Notes: generated by a model not told the origin, from the sequence alone. Counted from the stretch's first letter, positions 38,284 through 48,382 are shown. The stretch: DNA of 64,000 nucleotides from Jeotgalicoccus psychrophilus DSM 19085 (GCF_000425845.1 NZ_KE384463.1:66169-130168); one strand, 5' to 3'. Made by a program: numbers and translations.

Positions 38284-40219
38284 TTTAGTTATTAAAAACT
38301 TTATTAGAAACTTAAATAACTACGCATTATATATATTTGCACTGGTCTTCAGTGTGGCACTGTTTTTCTCACTCTTAACGCTGACGCTCGATGAAAATAC
38401 AATGGAGGAAATTGCTGCGAGTACACCGATGAGTGCTTTATTTTCAGTCGGATCCGTGACCGTCGTCATTATAATTATTCTGTTCGTGATGTTTGCGAAT
38501 ATGATTTTTATAAAAAGACGTCACAAAGAGCTGGCACTGTTTCAGCTGATTGGAATGAACCGCAGTAAAATCTTTAGAATTCTGCTGCTTGAAAACTTCG
38601 TTATATATTTTGGCAGTTTAATCGGAGGCGTTGTTCTCGGTTTCTTTATTTCAAGACTGCTTCTGATGCTGCTCTTAAAAATTATGCGAGTTGATATGAT
38701 GGTAGAAATGAACTTTTCTCCAACTGCTGTGCTGATTACAGCGGGGGTGTTCGTGTTTATTTTTATCGTGCTGATGATTCAGAACTATGTATTTTTAAAA
38801 CGTTCATCTCTGATTAACATGCTGAAGCTGAATAAAACTTCAGAAAACACAGGGAAACCAATTGGGAAAATGACTATTGTCCTCGGGATTGCTGGTATTT
38901 TAATGATCGCTCTCGGCTATTACATGTCGCAGACGATGTTTGACCGTGCGATGGAAAATCCGATACTGCTGCCAATTTATATGGTAGCAATTTTATTACT
39001 GACAATACTCGGAACATATTTCACATTTAAATATTCCGTTGCATTTATTTTAAATATGAGCCGTAAAAGTAAAAACGGGCACGTCAATGTCAATGACGTG
39101 CTGTCAGTTACGAGTGTTATGTTTAAAATGCGCTCTAATGCATTTCTCTTAACGGTGATTGCTGTTATTACGGCAATCAGTATTACAGCAATGACACTGT
39201 CATACATTACGTATTATTCAACCGATAAAATGCTCGACAGCAGAACGCCGTATGATTACACGGTGAGTCATGCTGAAGATTTAGATTTCTTCGAAGACCT
39301 CTTGACTGAGAATGGTCATGAAATTAACAGAGTTGAAAAAACATTTATGCATTATAACATTGTCAGAACAGACGAAAATACCGACATTCCTGAAAATGAA
39401 AATTCTTCAATGAACAGCGGTGAAATGGGTATAGTCGTAGCAAGTGATGCTGAGTTTGACAATTTTAATGTTGCTCAAAATGAAGCTAAAGTTACAGGAA
39501 CAATTGCGGTTCTCGATATGTTTATGTCATTTGATGAAGGAGCCCCGGTGACCTTTACGGATGGTCAAGAATTTGAAAGAACTGTAGAAATCACTGAAAC
39601 GATGAGTGAAGGTGTAGTGCCGCCGTATCTGTCATTCGGACTGCCGACTTTAATAATCGACGATGCTGTATATCAGGAACTGGCGGAGAATAAGCCGGAA
39701 GAAACCGGTGGTTTCGAAATGCCTTCAGAACTGTTTGCCTTTGATATTATCGACGGAGATAGTGAAGAAGTTTATGAATTAATGGATCAAGAAGAACACC
39801 CGGGATTTAACTCGAGATTAAAAGAATATAATGAAATGATTCAGATGTCAGGAATGATGGCATTTATCGTTGGATTTTTAGGTTTCGCCTTCCTGCTGAC
39901 ATCGGGATGTATTTTGTACTTTAAGCAAATCGATGAATGTGAAGACGAGAAAGGCAGCTATAAAGTGCTGCGTAAACTTGGTTTCTCACAAGGAGAAATA
40001 TTAAAAGGACTAGCGCTGAAAATGATAATATCATTCGGTATTCCATTAGTCATTGGCCTGCTGCATTCGTTATTTGCAGTCAAGTCAGGATGGTTCATCT
40101 TCGGAATTGAGATGTGGACACCCATGCTGATTGTGATGAGCGTATACACAGTGCTGTATTCAATATTTGCACTGATGTCGCTAGTATATTACCGGAAAGT
40201 TGTCAGAAATAGTTTATAA
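38270..40219 (+). CDS. BceB-type ABC permease
   Basis: 649 residues from ATG 38270 within the ATPase gene. Ten membrane segments and a large extracellular domain (about 315-510, from [21 protein letters not shown]) between TM7 and TM8 define the Bce family. FtsX-like motifs include [20 protein letters not shown] and [19 protein letters not shown]. With the ATPase it would protect against cell-wall-active peptides by freeing lipid II-cycle intermediates, and signal to the adjacent kinase. Exact peptide unknown. Confidence 0.92.
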   Translation: MKLNNLVIKNFIRNLNNYALYIFALVFSVALFFSLLTLTLDENTMEEIAASTPMSALFSVGSVTVVIIIILFVMFANMIFIKRRHKELALFQLIGMNRSKIFRILLLENFVIYFGSLIGGVVLGFFISRLLLMLLLKIMRVDMMVEMNFSPTAVLITAGVFVFIFIVLMIQNYVFLKRSSLINMLKLNKTSENTGKPIGKMTIVLGIAGILMIALGYYMSQTMFDRAMENPILLPIYMVAILLLTILGTYFTFKYSVAFILNMSRKSKNGHVNVNDVLSVTSVMFKMRSNAFLLTVIAVITAISITAMTLSYITYYSTDKMLDSRTPYDYTVSHAEDLDFFEDLLTENGHEINRVEKTFMHYNIVRTDENTDIPENENSSMNSGEMGIVVASDAEFDNFNVAQNEAKVTGTIAVLDMFMSFDEGAPVTFTDGQEFERTVEITETMSEGVVPPYLSFGLPTLIIDDAVYQELAENKPEETGGFEMPSELFAFDIIDGDSEEVYELMDQEEHPGFNSRLKEYNEMIQMSGMMAFIVGFLGFAFLLTSGCILYFKQIDECEDEKGSYKVLRKLGFSQGEILKGLALKMIISFGIPLVIGLLHSLFAVKSGWFIFGIEMWTPMLIVMSVYTVLYSIFALMSLVYYRKVVRNSL

Positions 40220-40225
40220 AATATG

Positions 40226-40264
40226 AAATCCTCCGTCTGCATTTTGCAGATGGAGGATTTTTTT
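40226..40264 (+). terminator. Terminator after the Bce-type operon
   Basis: AAATCCTCC-TCTGC/GCAGA-GGAGGATTT stem and a T7 run. Confidence 0.93.
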
Positions 40265-40315
40265 AGTCACAATGAACGGAATTCATAGTAACCTACAGAT
40301 TCAGAATCATCTAAA

Positions 40316-40963
40316 TCAATGCAAATGCTGCGTCACGTTCATTAAAAGTGCACGTTCTTTATCGAGCTGCTTTCGTGCTAACGCGACAAGTAAGTAAACA
40401 AGCGGTGTATCCAGCAGCACGATAATAATTTTCGCGATGTACTGCATAAATATCATACTGATTAACACTTCATTCGGTACCGTGCCGATAAATGCAATGA
40501 CGATAAATATACTCGTATCGGCAAATTGTGTAATGACTGCCGAAAAGTTATTGCGCAGCCATAAGTGGCGTCTGCCGTGACGTTCTTTTAGTTTATGGAA
40601 TATAAAAACATCGAGGTTTTGGCTGACCAGGTATGAAACAAGACTCGCGATAATGACCTGGAAGCTGCCGCCTAAAATCATTTCGTATTCCCCCTGCATA
40701 TTAAAGAACGGTGCAGCGGGAACTTCTATTGCTATGTAAATAAAAAATAAAACAATAATCTGCGTAATAAATCCTGCACGGATTGCGCGTGCAGCCATTT
40801 TCTTGCCGTAGACTTCGCCAATCACATCTGTAATTAGAAATGTTGCCATATAAACGATGACAGCGGCGGGTAAGTCAAAGCCGAAAATCGTAAATACTTT
40901 AACTGCAAGTATATTTGAAACCACGAGCAGTCCCGCAAAGAGTGCGGTCAAATAAAATATCAT
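40316..40963 (-). CDS. yhhQ: YhhQ-type queuosine-precursor transporter (VUT family)
   Basis: 215 residues, about six membrane helices. The motifs SNILAVKVFTIFGFDLPAAV and FLITDVIGEVYGKKMAARAIRAG identify the VUT_1/YhhQ family, linked to uptake of preQ0/preQ1 or queuine. GGAGGA precedes the ATG. It lies 46 bp downstream of queF on the same strand, and both would be under the preQ1 riboswitch, which supports the substrate assignment. Confidence 0.9.
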   Translation of the reverse strand: MIFYLTALFAGLLVVSNILAVKVFTIFGFDLPAAVIVYMATFLITDVIGEVYGKKMAARAIRAGFITQIIVLFFIYIAIEVPAAPFFNMQGEYEMILGGSFQVIIASLVSYLVSQNLDVFIFHKLKERHGRRHLWLRNNFSAVITQFADTSIFIVIAFIGTVPNEVLISMIFMQYIAKIIIVLLDTPLVYLLVALARKQLDKERALLMNVTQHLH

Positions 40964-41009
40964 TGTGTTTCCTCCAGTTATAAATGGAAGAAATTCTTAG
41001 CCGTCTCTC

Positions 41010-41498
41010 TTATCTGTTGTCTATCTTTTCCGGATACATATCGTGATTCATCAAGCGGTGGTCTGCCATCTGCTCATACTTAGTCCCGGGTCTGCCGTAG
41101 TTCACGTAAGGGTCAATTGAAATGCCGCCGCGCGGTGTGAACTTGCCCCATACTTCAATATATTTCGGATCCATCAGTTCAACCAGATCGTCGACAATCA
41201 TGTTGACGCTGTTTTCATGAAATCCGCCGTGGTTGCGGAAACTGAACAAATATAACTTCAATGCTTTACTTTCAACCATTTTTACATCGGGAATATAACT
41301 GATATAAATTGTTGCGAAATCCGGCTGGCCGGTCATCGGGCACAGTGTCGTGAATTCTGGGCAGTTAAATTTCACAAAATAGTCGCGTCCAATATGACCG
41401 TTTTCGAATGTTTCCAATATTTCCGGATTATAATCAAATTTATATTCTACGTTCTGATTTCCGAGTAAGCTTAAATCTTTTGAGTAATCTTCAGTCAT
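41010..41498 (-). CDS. queF: NADPH-dependent 7-cyano-7-deazaguanine reductase QueF
   Basis: 162 residues from ATG at 41498 (AGGAGG upstream); the longer frame starts inside the riboswitch terminator. Unimodular QueF: nucleophile C53 in CPMTGQPD and the QueF signature [20 protein letters not shown] are intact. It reduces preQ0 to preQ1 in queuosine synthesis. Followed by the YhhQ transporter gene. The rest of the queuosine pathway is not in this window. Confidence 0.96.
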   Translation of the reverse strand: MTEDYSKDLSLLGNQNVEYKFDYNPEILETFENGHIGRDYFVKFNCPEFTTLCPMTGQPDFATIYISYIPDVKMVESKALKLYLFSFRNHGGFHENSVNMIVDDLVELMDPKYIEVWGKFTPRGGISIDPYVNYGRPGTKYEQMADHRLMNHDMYPEKIDNR

Positions 41499-41520
41499 TA
41501 TAAATCCTCCTAAAAATAAA

Positions 41521-41549
41521 AAAACACGCGCCAACGAAGGCACGTGTTA
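41521..41549 (-). terminator. Regulated terminator of the preQ1 riboswitch
   Basis: On the minus strand ACACGTGCC, loop TTCG, TTGGCGCGTGT, then TTTTTTT, directly before the queF ribosome site. Confidence 0.9.
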
Positions 41550-41552
41550 ATG

Positions 41553-41593
41553 TGTCTTAGTTTTTTTGAGAGGGTGTGGCTAAGAACCTCTTC
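41553..41593 (-). ncRNA. preQ1-I riboswitch aptamer
   Basis: On the minus strand: AGAGGTTCTTAGCCACACC, then CTCT, an A-rich strand and AACTAAGA. This is the preQ1-I consensus: P1 stem AGAGG/CCTCT, then an A-rich tail whose CTAAG pairs back to form the H-type pseudoknot. With the terminator 4 bases on, it is an OFF switch for queF-yhhQ when preQ1 is plentiful. A TATAAT on the minus strand at 41620-41615 is the likely -10. Confidence 0.93.
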
Positions 41594-41739
41594 GTCATTT
41601 TATTTGCATTGTTCATTATACATAGAGGCCCGGGAAAGGTCCATACCCTTAATTTTTTTAACGGGCGGATACACGATTCTTCATATCGTTCTCAATTTTT
41701 TGTTACTATTGAAGTAATAAGAGTACGGAGGCATAGACG

Positions 41740-42648
41740 ATGGAAATTAAAAAGTTTAAAGTTGGTAATTATTATGCTGAGGTCACAGCAATGCTCGGGG
41801 ATTCAGGTGTGAAATTCGAAGCGAAACCGGCTGTGGTTATTTGCCCCGGCGGAAGTTATATGTACGTCTCAAAGCGAGAAGCGGAACCCATTGCTTATGA
41901 GTTTCTGGCACAGGGCTATCAGGTATTTATCCTGCGTTATTCTACGATTGGCACGATGATTGAAGCGGAGGGGAGAACACCGGAAAGAGATGAAATGTAC
42001 AAAATTGCATCGATGCTCAAGCCGGATAAAACGCTCGGCTCCGAATTTCCAAACCCGTTAATAGAACTGGCTTTAACGATGTCGCATATTCGCGAAAATA
42101 TTCATGAATACAATGTCGATGCGGATAATATCGGTGTACTCGGATTTTCTGCCGGCGGTCATCTTGCAGCAAGTCTCGGCGTACACTGGCATCAGGACTG
42201 GCTTACTGAGCTCGTCGGTAAAGAGTCCAGATGGTACCGTCCGAACTTCCAGGTTCTCGGTTATCCAATACTCGATTACGATTTGAACAGAATTATTGCA
42301 GAAGAAAGAGGCATCGGTGATCCGCAGTATATGTCGATGGCAAGCCGGATGGTTTTCGGGAAATCAATTGAAGAAGATGTACTCGATAAAGCAACTGCCA
42401 AAAACTATGTATCTGAAAATACACCGCCGACATTTATGTGGCATACGGGAGAAGACAAACTGGTCTTTATCAAAAACACACTTGATTTCGCAAATGCGCT
42501 GGAACAGCATAGTGTGCCGTGGGAACTTCATACATTCCATAAAGGTGACCATGGTTTAAGTGTCGCGTCAAAAATTACAGGCAAAGTAAACCCGCACGTG
42601 CAAAAATGGGTGCCTTTAATGTTTGAATGGCTGGAAGATATTAAATAA
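41740..42648 (+). CDS. Alpha/beta-hydrolase, esterase/acetyl-xylan-esterase-like
   Basis: 302 residues. Nucleophile elbow GFSAGGH with S137, oxyanion segment VICPGGSYMYVS, and C-terminal catalytic histidine in FHKGDHGLS. No signal peptide, so cytosolic. The family hydrolyses acyl esters of small molecules or sugars; substrate unknown. ACGGAGG precedes the ATG. Divergent from the queF riboswitch leader. Confidence 0.88.
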   Translation: MEIKKFKVGNYYAEVTAMLGDSGVKFEAKPAVVICPGGSYMYVSKREAEPIAYEFLAQGYQVFILRYSTIGTMIEAEGRTPERDEMYKIASMLKPDKTLGSEFPNPLIELALTMSHIRENIHEYNVDADNIGVLGFSAGGHLAASLGVHWHQDWLTELVGKESRWYRPNFQVLGYPILDYDLNRIIAEERGIGDPQYMSMASRMVFGKSIEEDVLDKATAKNYVSENTPPTFMWHTGEDKLVFIKNTLDFANALEQHSVPWELHTFHKGDHGLSVASKITGKVNPHVQKWVPLMFEWLEDIK

Positions 42649-42650
42649 AA

Positions 42651-42677
42651 AAAACAGCCGTTTAAATTAACGGCTGT
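42651..42677. terminator. Bidirectional terminator with stop codon inside the stem
   Basis: ACAGCCGTT/AACGGCTGT stem with a strong A run on the left (T run for the minus strand). The stop codon of the minus-strand small gene lies in the stem. Confidence 0.9.
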
Positions 42678-42882
42678 AATCTAAATTATATTCCAAATAT
42701 AATTCTGTATGGTCCGGGTAAATCAGCTCCACTAATAAATTATCCTCATCAAAGTCGCTTGTTTGTCTCATGCAGTTATATATAAAGGAATCCAGTGATG
42801 CTTTCTCAGCATCTAGATTAGTTATCAGTTTAAAGAATGATTTGTTATTACTGGAGTTCATACATTTCACTAATATATTCAT
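42667..42882 (-). CDS. Small hypothetical protein
   Basis: 71 residues from ATG 42882, preceded by GAGGAG; a longer frame has no ribosome site. No recognised motif. The composition is ordinary and soluble, with an acidic middle (TSDFDEDNLLVELIYPD). It lies between a hydrolase gene and a GNAT gene, divergent from the latter. Function unknown. Confidence 0.6.
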   Translation of the reverse strand: MNILVKCMNSSNNKSFFKLITNLDAEKASLDSFIYNCMRQTSDFDEDNLLVELIYPDHTELYLEYNLDYSR

Positions 42883-42964
42883 TTTACACCAACTCCTCAA
42901 TATATTAATAACCGGAATTGGCATAATCTAAACATCAAATACACTTAAGAAGGGCGGCAGTGCA

Positions 42965-43588
42965 ATGAAATTTGTAAAACTTAACTTAAATGATATCGAG
43001 GAAATTCTGGAGCTGCAGGATTCGATTTACGAGTTTTTAGAACAGAAAGAAGTACTTGAAAAACTGACGAGAAAAGAATTTGAAACTTGCCTGGAGCAAG
43101 GATACGTCACGGGAGTCTTTCACGAAGATGAGCTGATAGCACTTCGTATGATGTACATTCCTTCATTAACAGAAGAAGAGCACCTGGCTGACGATGTCGG
43201 CGTTAATAGAGAACGTTCGATTTACTCAGAAATTTCACTGGTCAACCCTGAACACCGCGGACAGAAACTGCAGATGAAAATGGGCGAGTATTTAATTGAA
43301 CAAGTACGTGAGAGCGGAGACTTCGATTATATTTTCTCAACAGTAATGCCGGCTAACCTGGCGAGCTTAAAAGATAAATTTAAACTCGGTTTTAAAATAA
43401 TGCGCACGAGATTGAAATACGGGGGCAAGCGCCGCCATATTTTATATCTTCCATTGAATGAAGAAATAACAGTTAAAGGGGAAGCTTTGAATATTAAATT
43501 TGATAATTACGACTGGATGATGAATGCCGGACAGGATTATATCGGCAATTCTTTACAGGATGACTTTATTAAATATTACAAAAAATAG
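42965..43588 (+). CDS. GNAT-family N-acetyltransferase
   Basis: 207 residues. The acetyl-CoA-binding segment is EISLVNPEHRGQKLQMKMGEYLIEQ (R/Q-x-x-G-x-x variant: HRGQKLQ), followed by YIFSTVMPANLASLKDKFKLGFKI. Substrate unknown. AAGAAGGG lies upstream of the ATG. It is about 40 bp before the M20 gene and may share its transcript. Confidence 0.85.
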   Translation: MKFVKLNLNDIEEILELQDSIYEFLEQKEVLEKLTRKEFETCLEQGYVTGVFHEDELIALRMMYIPSLTEEEHLADDVGVNRERSIYSEISLVNPEHRGQKLQMKMGEYLIEQVRESGDFDYIFSTVMPANLASLKDKFKLGFKIMRTRLKYGGKRRHILYLPLNEEITVKGEALNIKFDNYDWMMNAGQDYIGNSLQDDFIKYYKK

Positions 43589-43627
43589 TTATTCGCTCGT
43601 GTATAATTATTTGTGAGGTGAAAAATA

Positions 43628-44803
43628 ATGAAAATTAATAACAGCATTATTAATGATGCGATTGAGTTCAGAAGAGTGCTTCATCTCAATCCGGAGTTAA
43701 GCACTGAGGAGTATGAAACATCAAAACGCATCCAGGAAAAACTGGATGAATTTAATATTCCGTATGAGACGGGATATGCCGGCACGGGCGTCCTCGGAAT
43801 TATAAAAGGGGAAAAAGAGGGCGGGATAATCGGTATCAGAGCAGATATCGACGCCCTGCCTATCAGTGAAACTTCAGGTGAAGAATTCACTTCGTTAAAT
43901 AAAGGCGTTATGCATGCCTGCGGTCACGATGCGCATACATCGATGCTGCTTCATGCCGGAAAAATTTTAAATGAGAATAAAGATAAAATTAAAGGAACGA
44001 TACTGTTAATTTTCCAGCCGGCAGAAGAACTCTCACCCATTGGCGGTGCCAAACGCATGCTGGAAGATGGTGTGTTTGATGAGTATACTCCGGACATGCT
44101 GCTTGCACAGCACGTCTGGCCAGACCTTGAAGTAGGGAAGTTCGGTATAATGGCCGGACCGATTATGGGTAACTCAGACCGCTTTAAAATTACTATTACC
44201 GGCTCGGGCGGACATGCGTCAATGCCGCACAGTACGACGGATGCAATTATCGTTGCCAATCAGGTCGTCAGCGCCTTGCAGACTATCGTCAGCAGAAACA
44301 CTGATCCGATGCAGCCGGCTGTCGTAACAGTCGGTCGATTTGATGCGGGAACAAAACATAATGTTATTGCGGAAACGGCGGAATTGGAAGGAACAATCCG
44401 CACACAGTCAGATGCGACTAAAGTACTGACTAAAAAGCGCTTCTTTGAAATTGTAGAGCAGGTCACTTCGGCGATGGGTGCTGATGTTGAAATCGAATTT
44501 TACGATGGTTATCCAGCCACGGTAAACGATATTGAATGGGCGGCTCAGCTGAAAAAATCCATCACTAATCTTTACGGTGAAGAATCCACACCAGCACTCC
44601 TGCCGAGTCTTGCCGGAGAAGACTTCAGCAGATTTTTAAAAGAATATCCGGGTGTGTATTACTGGCTCGGGACATCTGTCGGCCAAGGACAAAAACCTCT
44701 CCATAATCCTGCGTTCAGGCTGAATGAGGATGCTTTTGAGTACGGCATCACTGCAATGGTTAATATGGCAGTGGATTCATTAAATAAATTGGCGGAGGCG
44801 TAA
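43628..44803 (+). CDS. M20D amidohydrolase (N-acyl-amino-acid/hippurate hydrolase-like)
   Basis: 391 residues. Signatures in order: GIRADIDALPISE, MHACGHDAHTSMLLHAG (metal-binding Cys, His, Asp), IFQPAEELSPIGGA and the dimerisation-domain start FKITITGSGGHASMPHSTTDA. C-terminal SLAGEDFSRF completes the site. It would release amino acids from N-acyl derivatives. GTGAGGTG precedes the ATG. It is followed after 2 bp by a second M20 gene. Confidence 0.92.
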   Translation: MKINNSIINDAIEFRRVLHLNPELSTEEYETSKRIQEKLDEFNIPYETGYAGTGVLGIIKGEKEGGIIGIRADIDALPISETSGEEFTSLNKGVMHACGHDAHTSMLLHAGKILNENKDKIKGTILLIFQPAEELSPIGGAKRMLEDGVFDEYTPDMLLAQHVWPDLEVGKFGIMAGPIMGNSDRFKITITGSGGHASMPHSTTDAIIVANQVVSALQTIVSRNTDPMQPAVVTVGRFDAGTKHNVIAETAELEGTIRTQSDATKVLTKKRFFEIVEQVTSAMGADVEIEFYDGYPATVNDIEWAAQLKKSITNLYGEESTPALLPSLAGEDFSRFLKEYPGVYYWLGTSVGQGQKPLHNPAFRLNEDAFEYGITAMVNMAVDSLNKLAEA

Positions 44804-44805
44804 GA

Positions 44806-46089
44806 ATGACAAACATTAAACACGAACTCAGCGAGATGCGCCGCAAATTTCACCGCTTTCCGGAAGTTGGTTTTACCGAATTTATAACGACTTATAAAAT
44901 TTATAAAAAGTTAGAAACGATGGATTTCAAACTCTATCTTGGAGATGATGTGCTTTTAAGAAGCGCGAGAGTCGGTGTGCCGGATAATGAGGCATTTCTT
45001 CACAGTTATGACAGGGCAGTAAAACATGGAGTGCCTAAAGATTTCTTAGAACATGTTAAAGAAGGAACAACCGGTGTAATTGCTACACTCGATACAGGAA
45101 AACCCGGCCCGCATTTTGCAGCGCGTTTTGATATCGACGGTCTGCCGATTAAAGAATCAGCGGATGAGGACCATATTCCACACAGCGAAAACTTTAACTC
45201 ACTGCACGAAGGTGAAATGCATGCTTGCGGACATGACGGGCATATTACGACCGGCCTGTTTTTAGCAGACTATATAAATGCGAATCAAGATAAGCTTAAA
45301 GGCAGATTTACAATTATTTTTCAGGCTGCTGAAGAGAGCGTCCGCGGTGCGAAAGCAGTCGTCGAAAAAGGCTGGCTGGATGATGTTGATTATTTCTTTT
45401 CAGGTCATCTCGGCATTAGAAATTTACCGGCAGGTACAGTAAGTGCCTCGACAACTGACTTTCTGGCCAGTTCGAAGTTCGATGTGAAGTTCACGGGAAA
45501 ATCAGCGCATGCAGGTGTTGAACCTGATGCCGGTAATAACTCGCTTTTAGCAGCCTCAGCTGCTGCGCTAAATTTAAATGCTATCGCACGACACGGTGAT
45601 GGGTCGACACGTATTAACGTCGGCACTATGAAAGCTGGCAGCGGCAGAAATGTTATCGCGGATACTGCATTTATGGAAATAGAGACGCGCGGAGAAACGA
45701 CGGAGCTTAACCATTATATGTATAATAAAGCGAAAACCGTTATTCAGGCCGCTGCTGATATGTATGAAAATGAAGCGGAGATTATCGCCATGGGCGAAGC
45801 GCCTGATGCTGTCTGTTCAGATGATCTGATTGAAGTTGTGAAAGAAGCAGTTAAAAACAATACTCTTATAACAGATTTAAAAGACTCACTGCCTCTCGGC
45901 GCTTCGGAAGATGTGACGATGATGATGGAACGGGTCCACGAAAAAAATGGTAAAGCGACGTATATGCTGTTCCCATATGAGTTAAAATACGGCCATCACC
46001 ATCCAAAATTCGATGTGGATGAGAGCGTTTTACACGTTGCTCTATCAACTTATATAGATATTGTGAACGTACTGATGAAAAGCGGCTAA
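44806..46089 (+). CDS. M20 amidohydrolase, AbgA-like (aminobenzoyl-glutamate utilization type)
   Basis: 427 residues, longer than its neighbour because of an insertion (about 40-90) typical of AbgA-like members. Motifs: HFAARFDIDGLPIKES, MHACGHDGHITTGLFLAD, IFQAAEESVRGAKAV and KSAHAGVEPDAGNNS. GGCGGAGG precedes the ATG, coupled to the preceding gene. A role in hydrolysing p-aminobenzoyl-glutamate or similar amides is inferred from family; no AbgB partner is adjacent, but the preceding M20 could act alongside. Confidence 0.88.
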   Translation: MTNIKHELSEMRRKFHRFPEVGFTEFITTYKIYKKLETMDFKLYLGDDVLLRSARVGVPDNEAFLHSYDRAVKHGVPKDFLEHVKEGTTGVIATLDTGKPGPHFAARFDIDGLPIKESADEDHIPHSENFNSLHEGEMHACGHDGHITTGLFLADYINANQDKLKGRFTIIFQAAEESVRGAKAVVEKGWLDDVDYFFSGHLGIRNLPAGTVSASTTDFLASSKFDVKFTGKSAHAGVEPDAGNNSLLAASAAALNLNAIARHGDGSTRINVGTMKAGSGRNVIADTAFMEIETRGETTELNHYMYNKAKTVIQAAADMYENEAEIIAMGEAPDAVCSDDLIEVVKEAVKNNTLITDLKDSLPLGASEDVTMMMERVHEKNGKATYMLFPYELKYGHHHPKFDVDESVLHVALSTYIDIVNVLMKSG

Positions 46090-46207
46090 ATATTTAAAAA
46101 ATTAATCTGAATCAGTTGGACAATTTAGTAAAAAATGTTATCTTAAAAATGCGGAATAAATTGAATAAGTTTTAAATAATCATCAAAAAACAAAGGAGAA
46201 TTTATTT

Positions 46208-47749
46208 ATGATACCGTACAAACACGAACCATTTACAGATTTCTCGTTAGACGAGAACAAAGAAGCATTAAACAAGGGGTTTGAAACAATTAAAAAAGAC
46301 TTCGGATCGGATTATCCGTTAATCATTAACGGTGAACGTATCCTGACTGATAAAAAACTTGAATCATATAACCCGGCTAAAAAATCAGAAATCATCGGCA
46401 ACATGTCACAGGCTGGTGAAAAAGAAGCATTAGACGCAATGGATACTGCTAAAGAAACATTCAAAGAGTGGAGAAAATCTTCATTTGAATTCCGTTCTGA
46501 TATTCTTTTCAAAGCAGCTGCAATTGTGCGTAAAAGAAAATTTGAATTTACAGCAGTGCTTGTAAAAGAAGCGGGTAAACCTTGGAAAGAAGCGGACGCA
46601 GATACTGCAGAAGCAATTGACTTCCTTGAATACTATGCAAGACAAAACCTTGAATTAAAAGACGGACGCAAAATTGAATCACGTCCAGGCGAATTCAACA
46701 GATTTGATTACATTCCTTTAGGTGTCGGCCTTGTAATCTCTCCATGGAACTTTGCATTTGCAATCATGGCAGGTACAACTTCAGCTGCACTTGTTACAGG
46801 AAATACAGTATTATTAAAACCTTCATCTAAAGCGTCGGTAATTGCTTATAAATTTATCGAAGTACTAGAAGAAGCGGGTATGCCTAAAGGTGTCGTTAAC
46901 TTCATTCCAGGTTCAAGCCGTGAAATCGGTGACCTGTTAGTTGAACATAAAGATACTGCATTCGTATCATTTACAGGTTCAAGAGACGTCGGTGTTAACA
47001 TTTACGAAAAAGCAGCTATCGTACAGGACGGCCAGGTCAACCTTAAACGTGTTATCGCTGAAATGGGCGGTAAAGATACGATCGTTGTTGACAGCAGTGC
47101 AGATCTTAACCTTGCAGCAGATGCAATCGTTAAATCTTCATTCGCATTCAGCGGGCAGAAATGTTCGGCATGTTCACGTGTAATCGCACTGTCGGATGTC
47201 CACGATGAATTACTTGAAAAAGTAGTCACAAGAACGAAAGAATTAACAATCGGCGATCCTGAAGGAGATATCTACATGGGGCCGGTAATCGACCAGTCTT
47301 CTGTTGATAAAATCGAGAAATATTTCGAAATCGGTAAAGAAGAAGGTAAACTTGAAGTTGGCGGAACTGTCGACAATGAAACAGGACACTTCGTTAACCC
47401 GACAGTATTCTCAGGACTTAAGCACGATGACCGCATAATGCAGGAAGAAATCTTCGGACCTGTAGTAGGCTTTGCGAAAGCAGAGAACTTCACAGAAGCT
47501 ATCGAATTTGCAAATGACACAGACTACGGTCTGACAGGTGCTGTTATTACTAAAGACAGAAAACACATTGAAGAAGCAAGACGCGACTTCATGGTAGGTA
47601 ACCTATACTTCAACCGTGACTGTACTGGTGCAATCGTTGGATACCACCCATTCGGCGGATTCAAGATGTCAGGTACTGACTCTAAAGCAGGCGGACCGGA
47701 TTACCTTCAGCTACACATGCAGGGCAGAACAACGTCAGAAATGCTTTAA
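46208..47749 (+). CDS. rocA: L-glutamate gamma-semialdehyde (1-pyrroline-5-carboxylate) dehydrogenase
   Basis: 513 residues, the length of RocA/PruA in Staphylococcus. Catalytic cysteine C319 in [11 protein letters not shown], general base glutamate in [12 protein letters not shown]-binding [15 protein letters not shown], and [10 protein letters not shown]. It oxidises glutamate semialdehyde to glutamate in proline and arginine breakdown. AAAGGAG lies before the ATG. Codon use is AT-biased as in well-expressed genes. Standing alone, with a terminator after it. Confidence 0.94.
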   Translation: MIPYKHEPFTDFSLDENKEALNKGFETIKKDFGSDYPLIINGERILTDKKLESYNPAKKSEIIGNMSQAGEKEALDAMDTAKETFKEWRKSSFEFRSDILFKAAAIVRKRKFEFTAVLVKEAGKPWKEADADTAEAIDFLEYYARQNLELKDGRKIESRPGEFNRFDYIPLGVGLVISPWNFAFAIMAGTTSAALVTGNTVLLKPSSKASVIAYKFIEVLEEAGMPKGVVNFIPGSSREIGDLLVEHKDTAFVSFTGSRDVGVNIYEKAAIVQDGQVNLKRVIAEMGGKDTIVVDSSADLNLAADAIVKSSFAFSGQKCSACSRVIALSDVHDELLEKVVTRTKELTIGDPEGDIYMGPVIDQSSVDKIEKYFEIGKEEGKLEVGGTVDNETGHFVNPTVFSGLKHDDRIMQEEIFGPVVGFAKAENFTEAIEFANDTDYGLTGAVITKDRKHIEEARRDFMVGNLYFNRDCTGAIVGYHPFGGFKMSGTDSKAGGPDYLQLHMQGRTTSEML

Positions 47750-47760
47750 GATATAAATTT

Positions 47761-47798
47761 AAAAGATAATCAGTTCTTAATTGAACTGGTTATCTTTT
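47761..47798 (+). terminator. Terminator after rocA
   Basis: AAAAGATAA-CAGTTC/GAACTG-TTATCTTTT stem with a T6 run. Confidence 0.93.
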
Positions 47799-47830
47799 TT
47801 AATTTGAATTTATTGAAGATCTGAGCTTTC

Positions 47831-48108
47831 GGACTGGCATGAGACTCTGTCATGCCAGTCCTGTTGGTTCCGGATACACATGAGACCCGATCATGCCAGT
47901 CCTGTTGGATCCGGATACACATGAGACCCGATCATGCCAGTCCAGTTGGTTCCGGATACACATGAGACCCGATCATGCCAGTCCTGTTGGTTCCGGATAC
48001 ACATGAGACCCTGTCATGTCAGTGCTGTTAGCTCCGGATACACATGAGACCCTGTCACGCCAGTCTAGTTGATTGCGGATACACATGAGACTCTGTCACG
48101 TCAACCCC
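47831..48108. repeat. Tandem array B2, seven 41-bp units
   Basis: CATGAG recurs at 47838, 47879, 47920, 47961, 48002, 48043 and 48084, all exactly 41 bp apart. Units are a diverged version of array B1 (CCGGATACACATGAGACCC then GATCATGCCAGTCC). The first unit holds a perfect 12-bp hairpin, GGACTGGCATGA/TCATGCCAGTCC. Inner arms CATGA/TCATG are kept in most copies. It follows the rocA terminator. Confidence 0.95.
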
Positions 48109-48382
48109 AAAAGTATAGACAATTAGAATTTAGTATAATCCTTTATATTATCGAAAACTTTTTGTTTGTTCCATAAGAATAATTAATGACTAACAAATAA
48201 TTCTAAATATTTCAAGTCTTTAAATATAAAAAAACTTATCTTATAATGAAAACTTATTAATAAAATCTTAGGTTAGGTGGAAGGTTTATTAATAAAATAT
48301 TATGAAAGCGGTTGCGATATTTTGTAAGCGCTATAGTAAATATGATTTTTTTCTCCATACATAGATACAGGGGGTAATTTTT
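48109..48382 (+). promoter_or_regulatory. Upstream region of the citrate-type transporter with two cre-like sites
   Basis: AT-rich leader without open frame. ATGAAAGCGGTTGCGA (48302-48317) and TTGTAAGCGCTATAGT (48322-48337) both carry the strong left half and CG core of a cre site, each with two mismatches on the right, 20 bp apart centre to centre. CcpA control is inferred. Confidence 0.5.

Noticed and set aside
41499-41543. Longer N-terminus for QueF
   Set aside because: The extra residues are encoded by the riboswitch terminator; the ATG at 41498 has AGGAGG.
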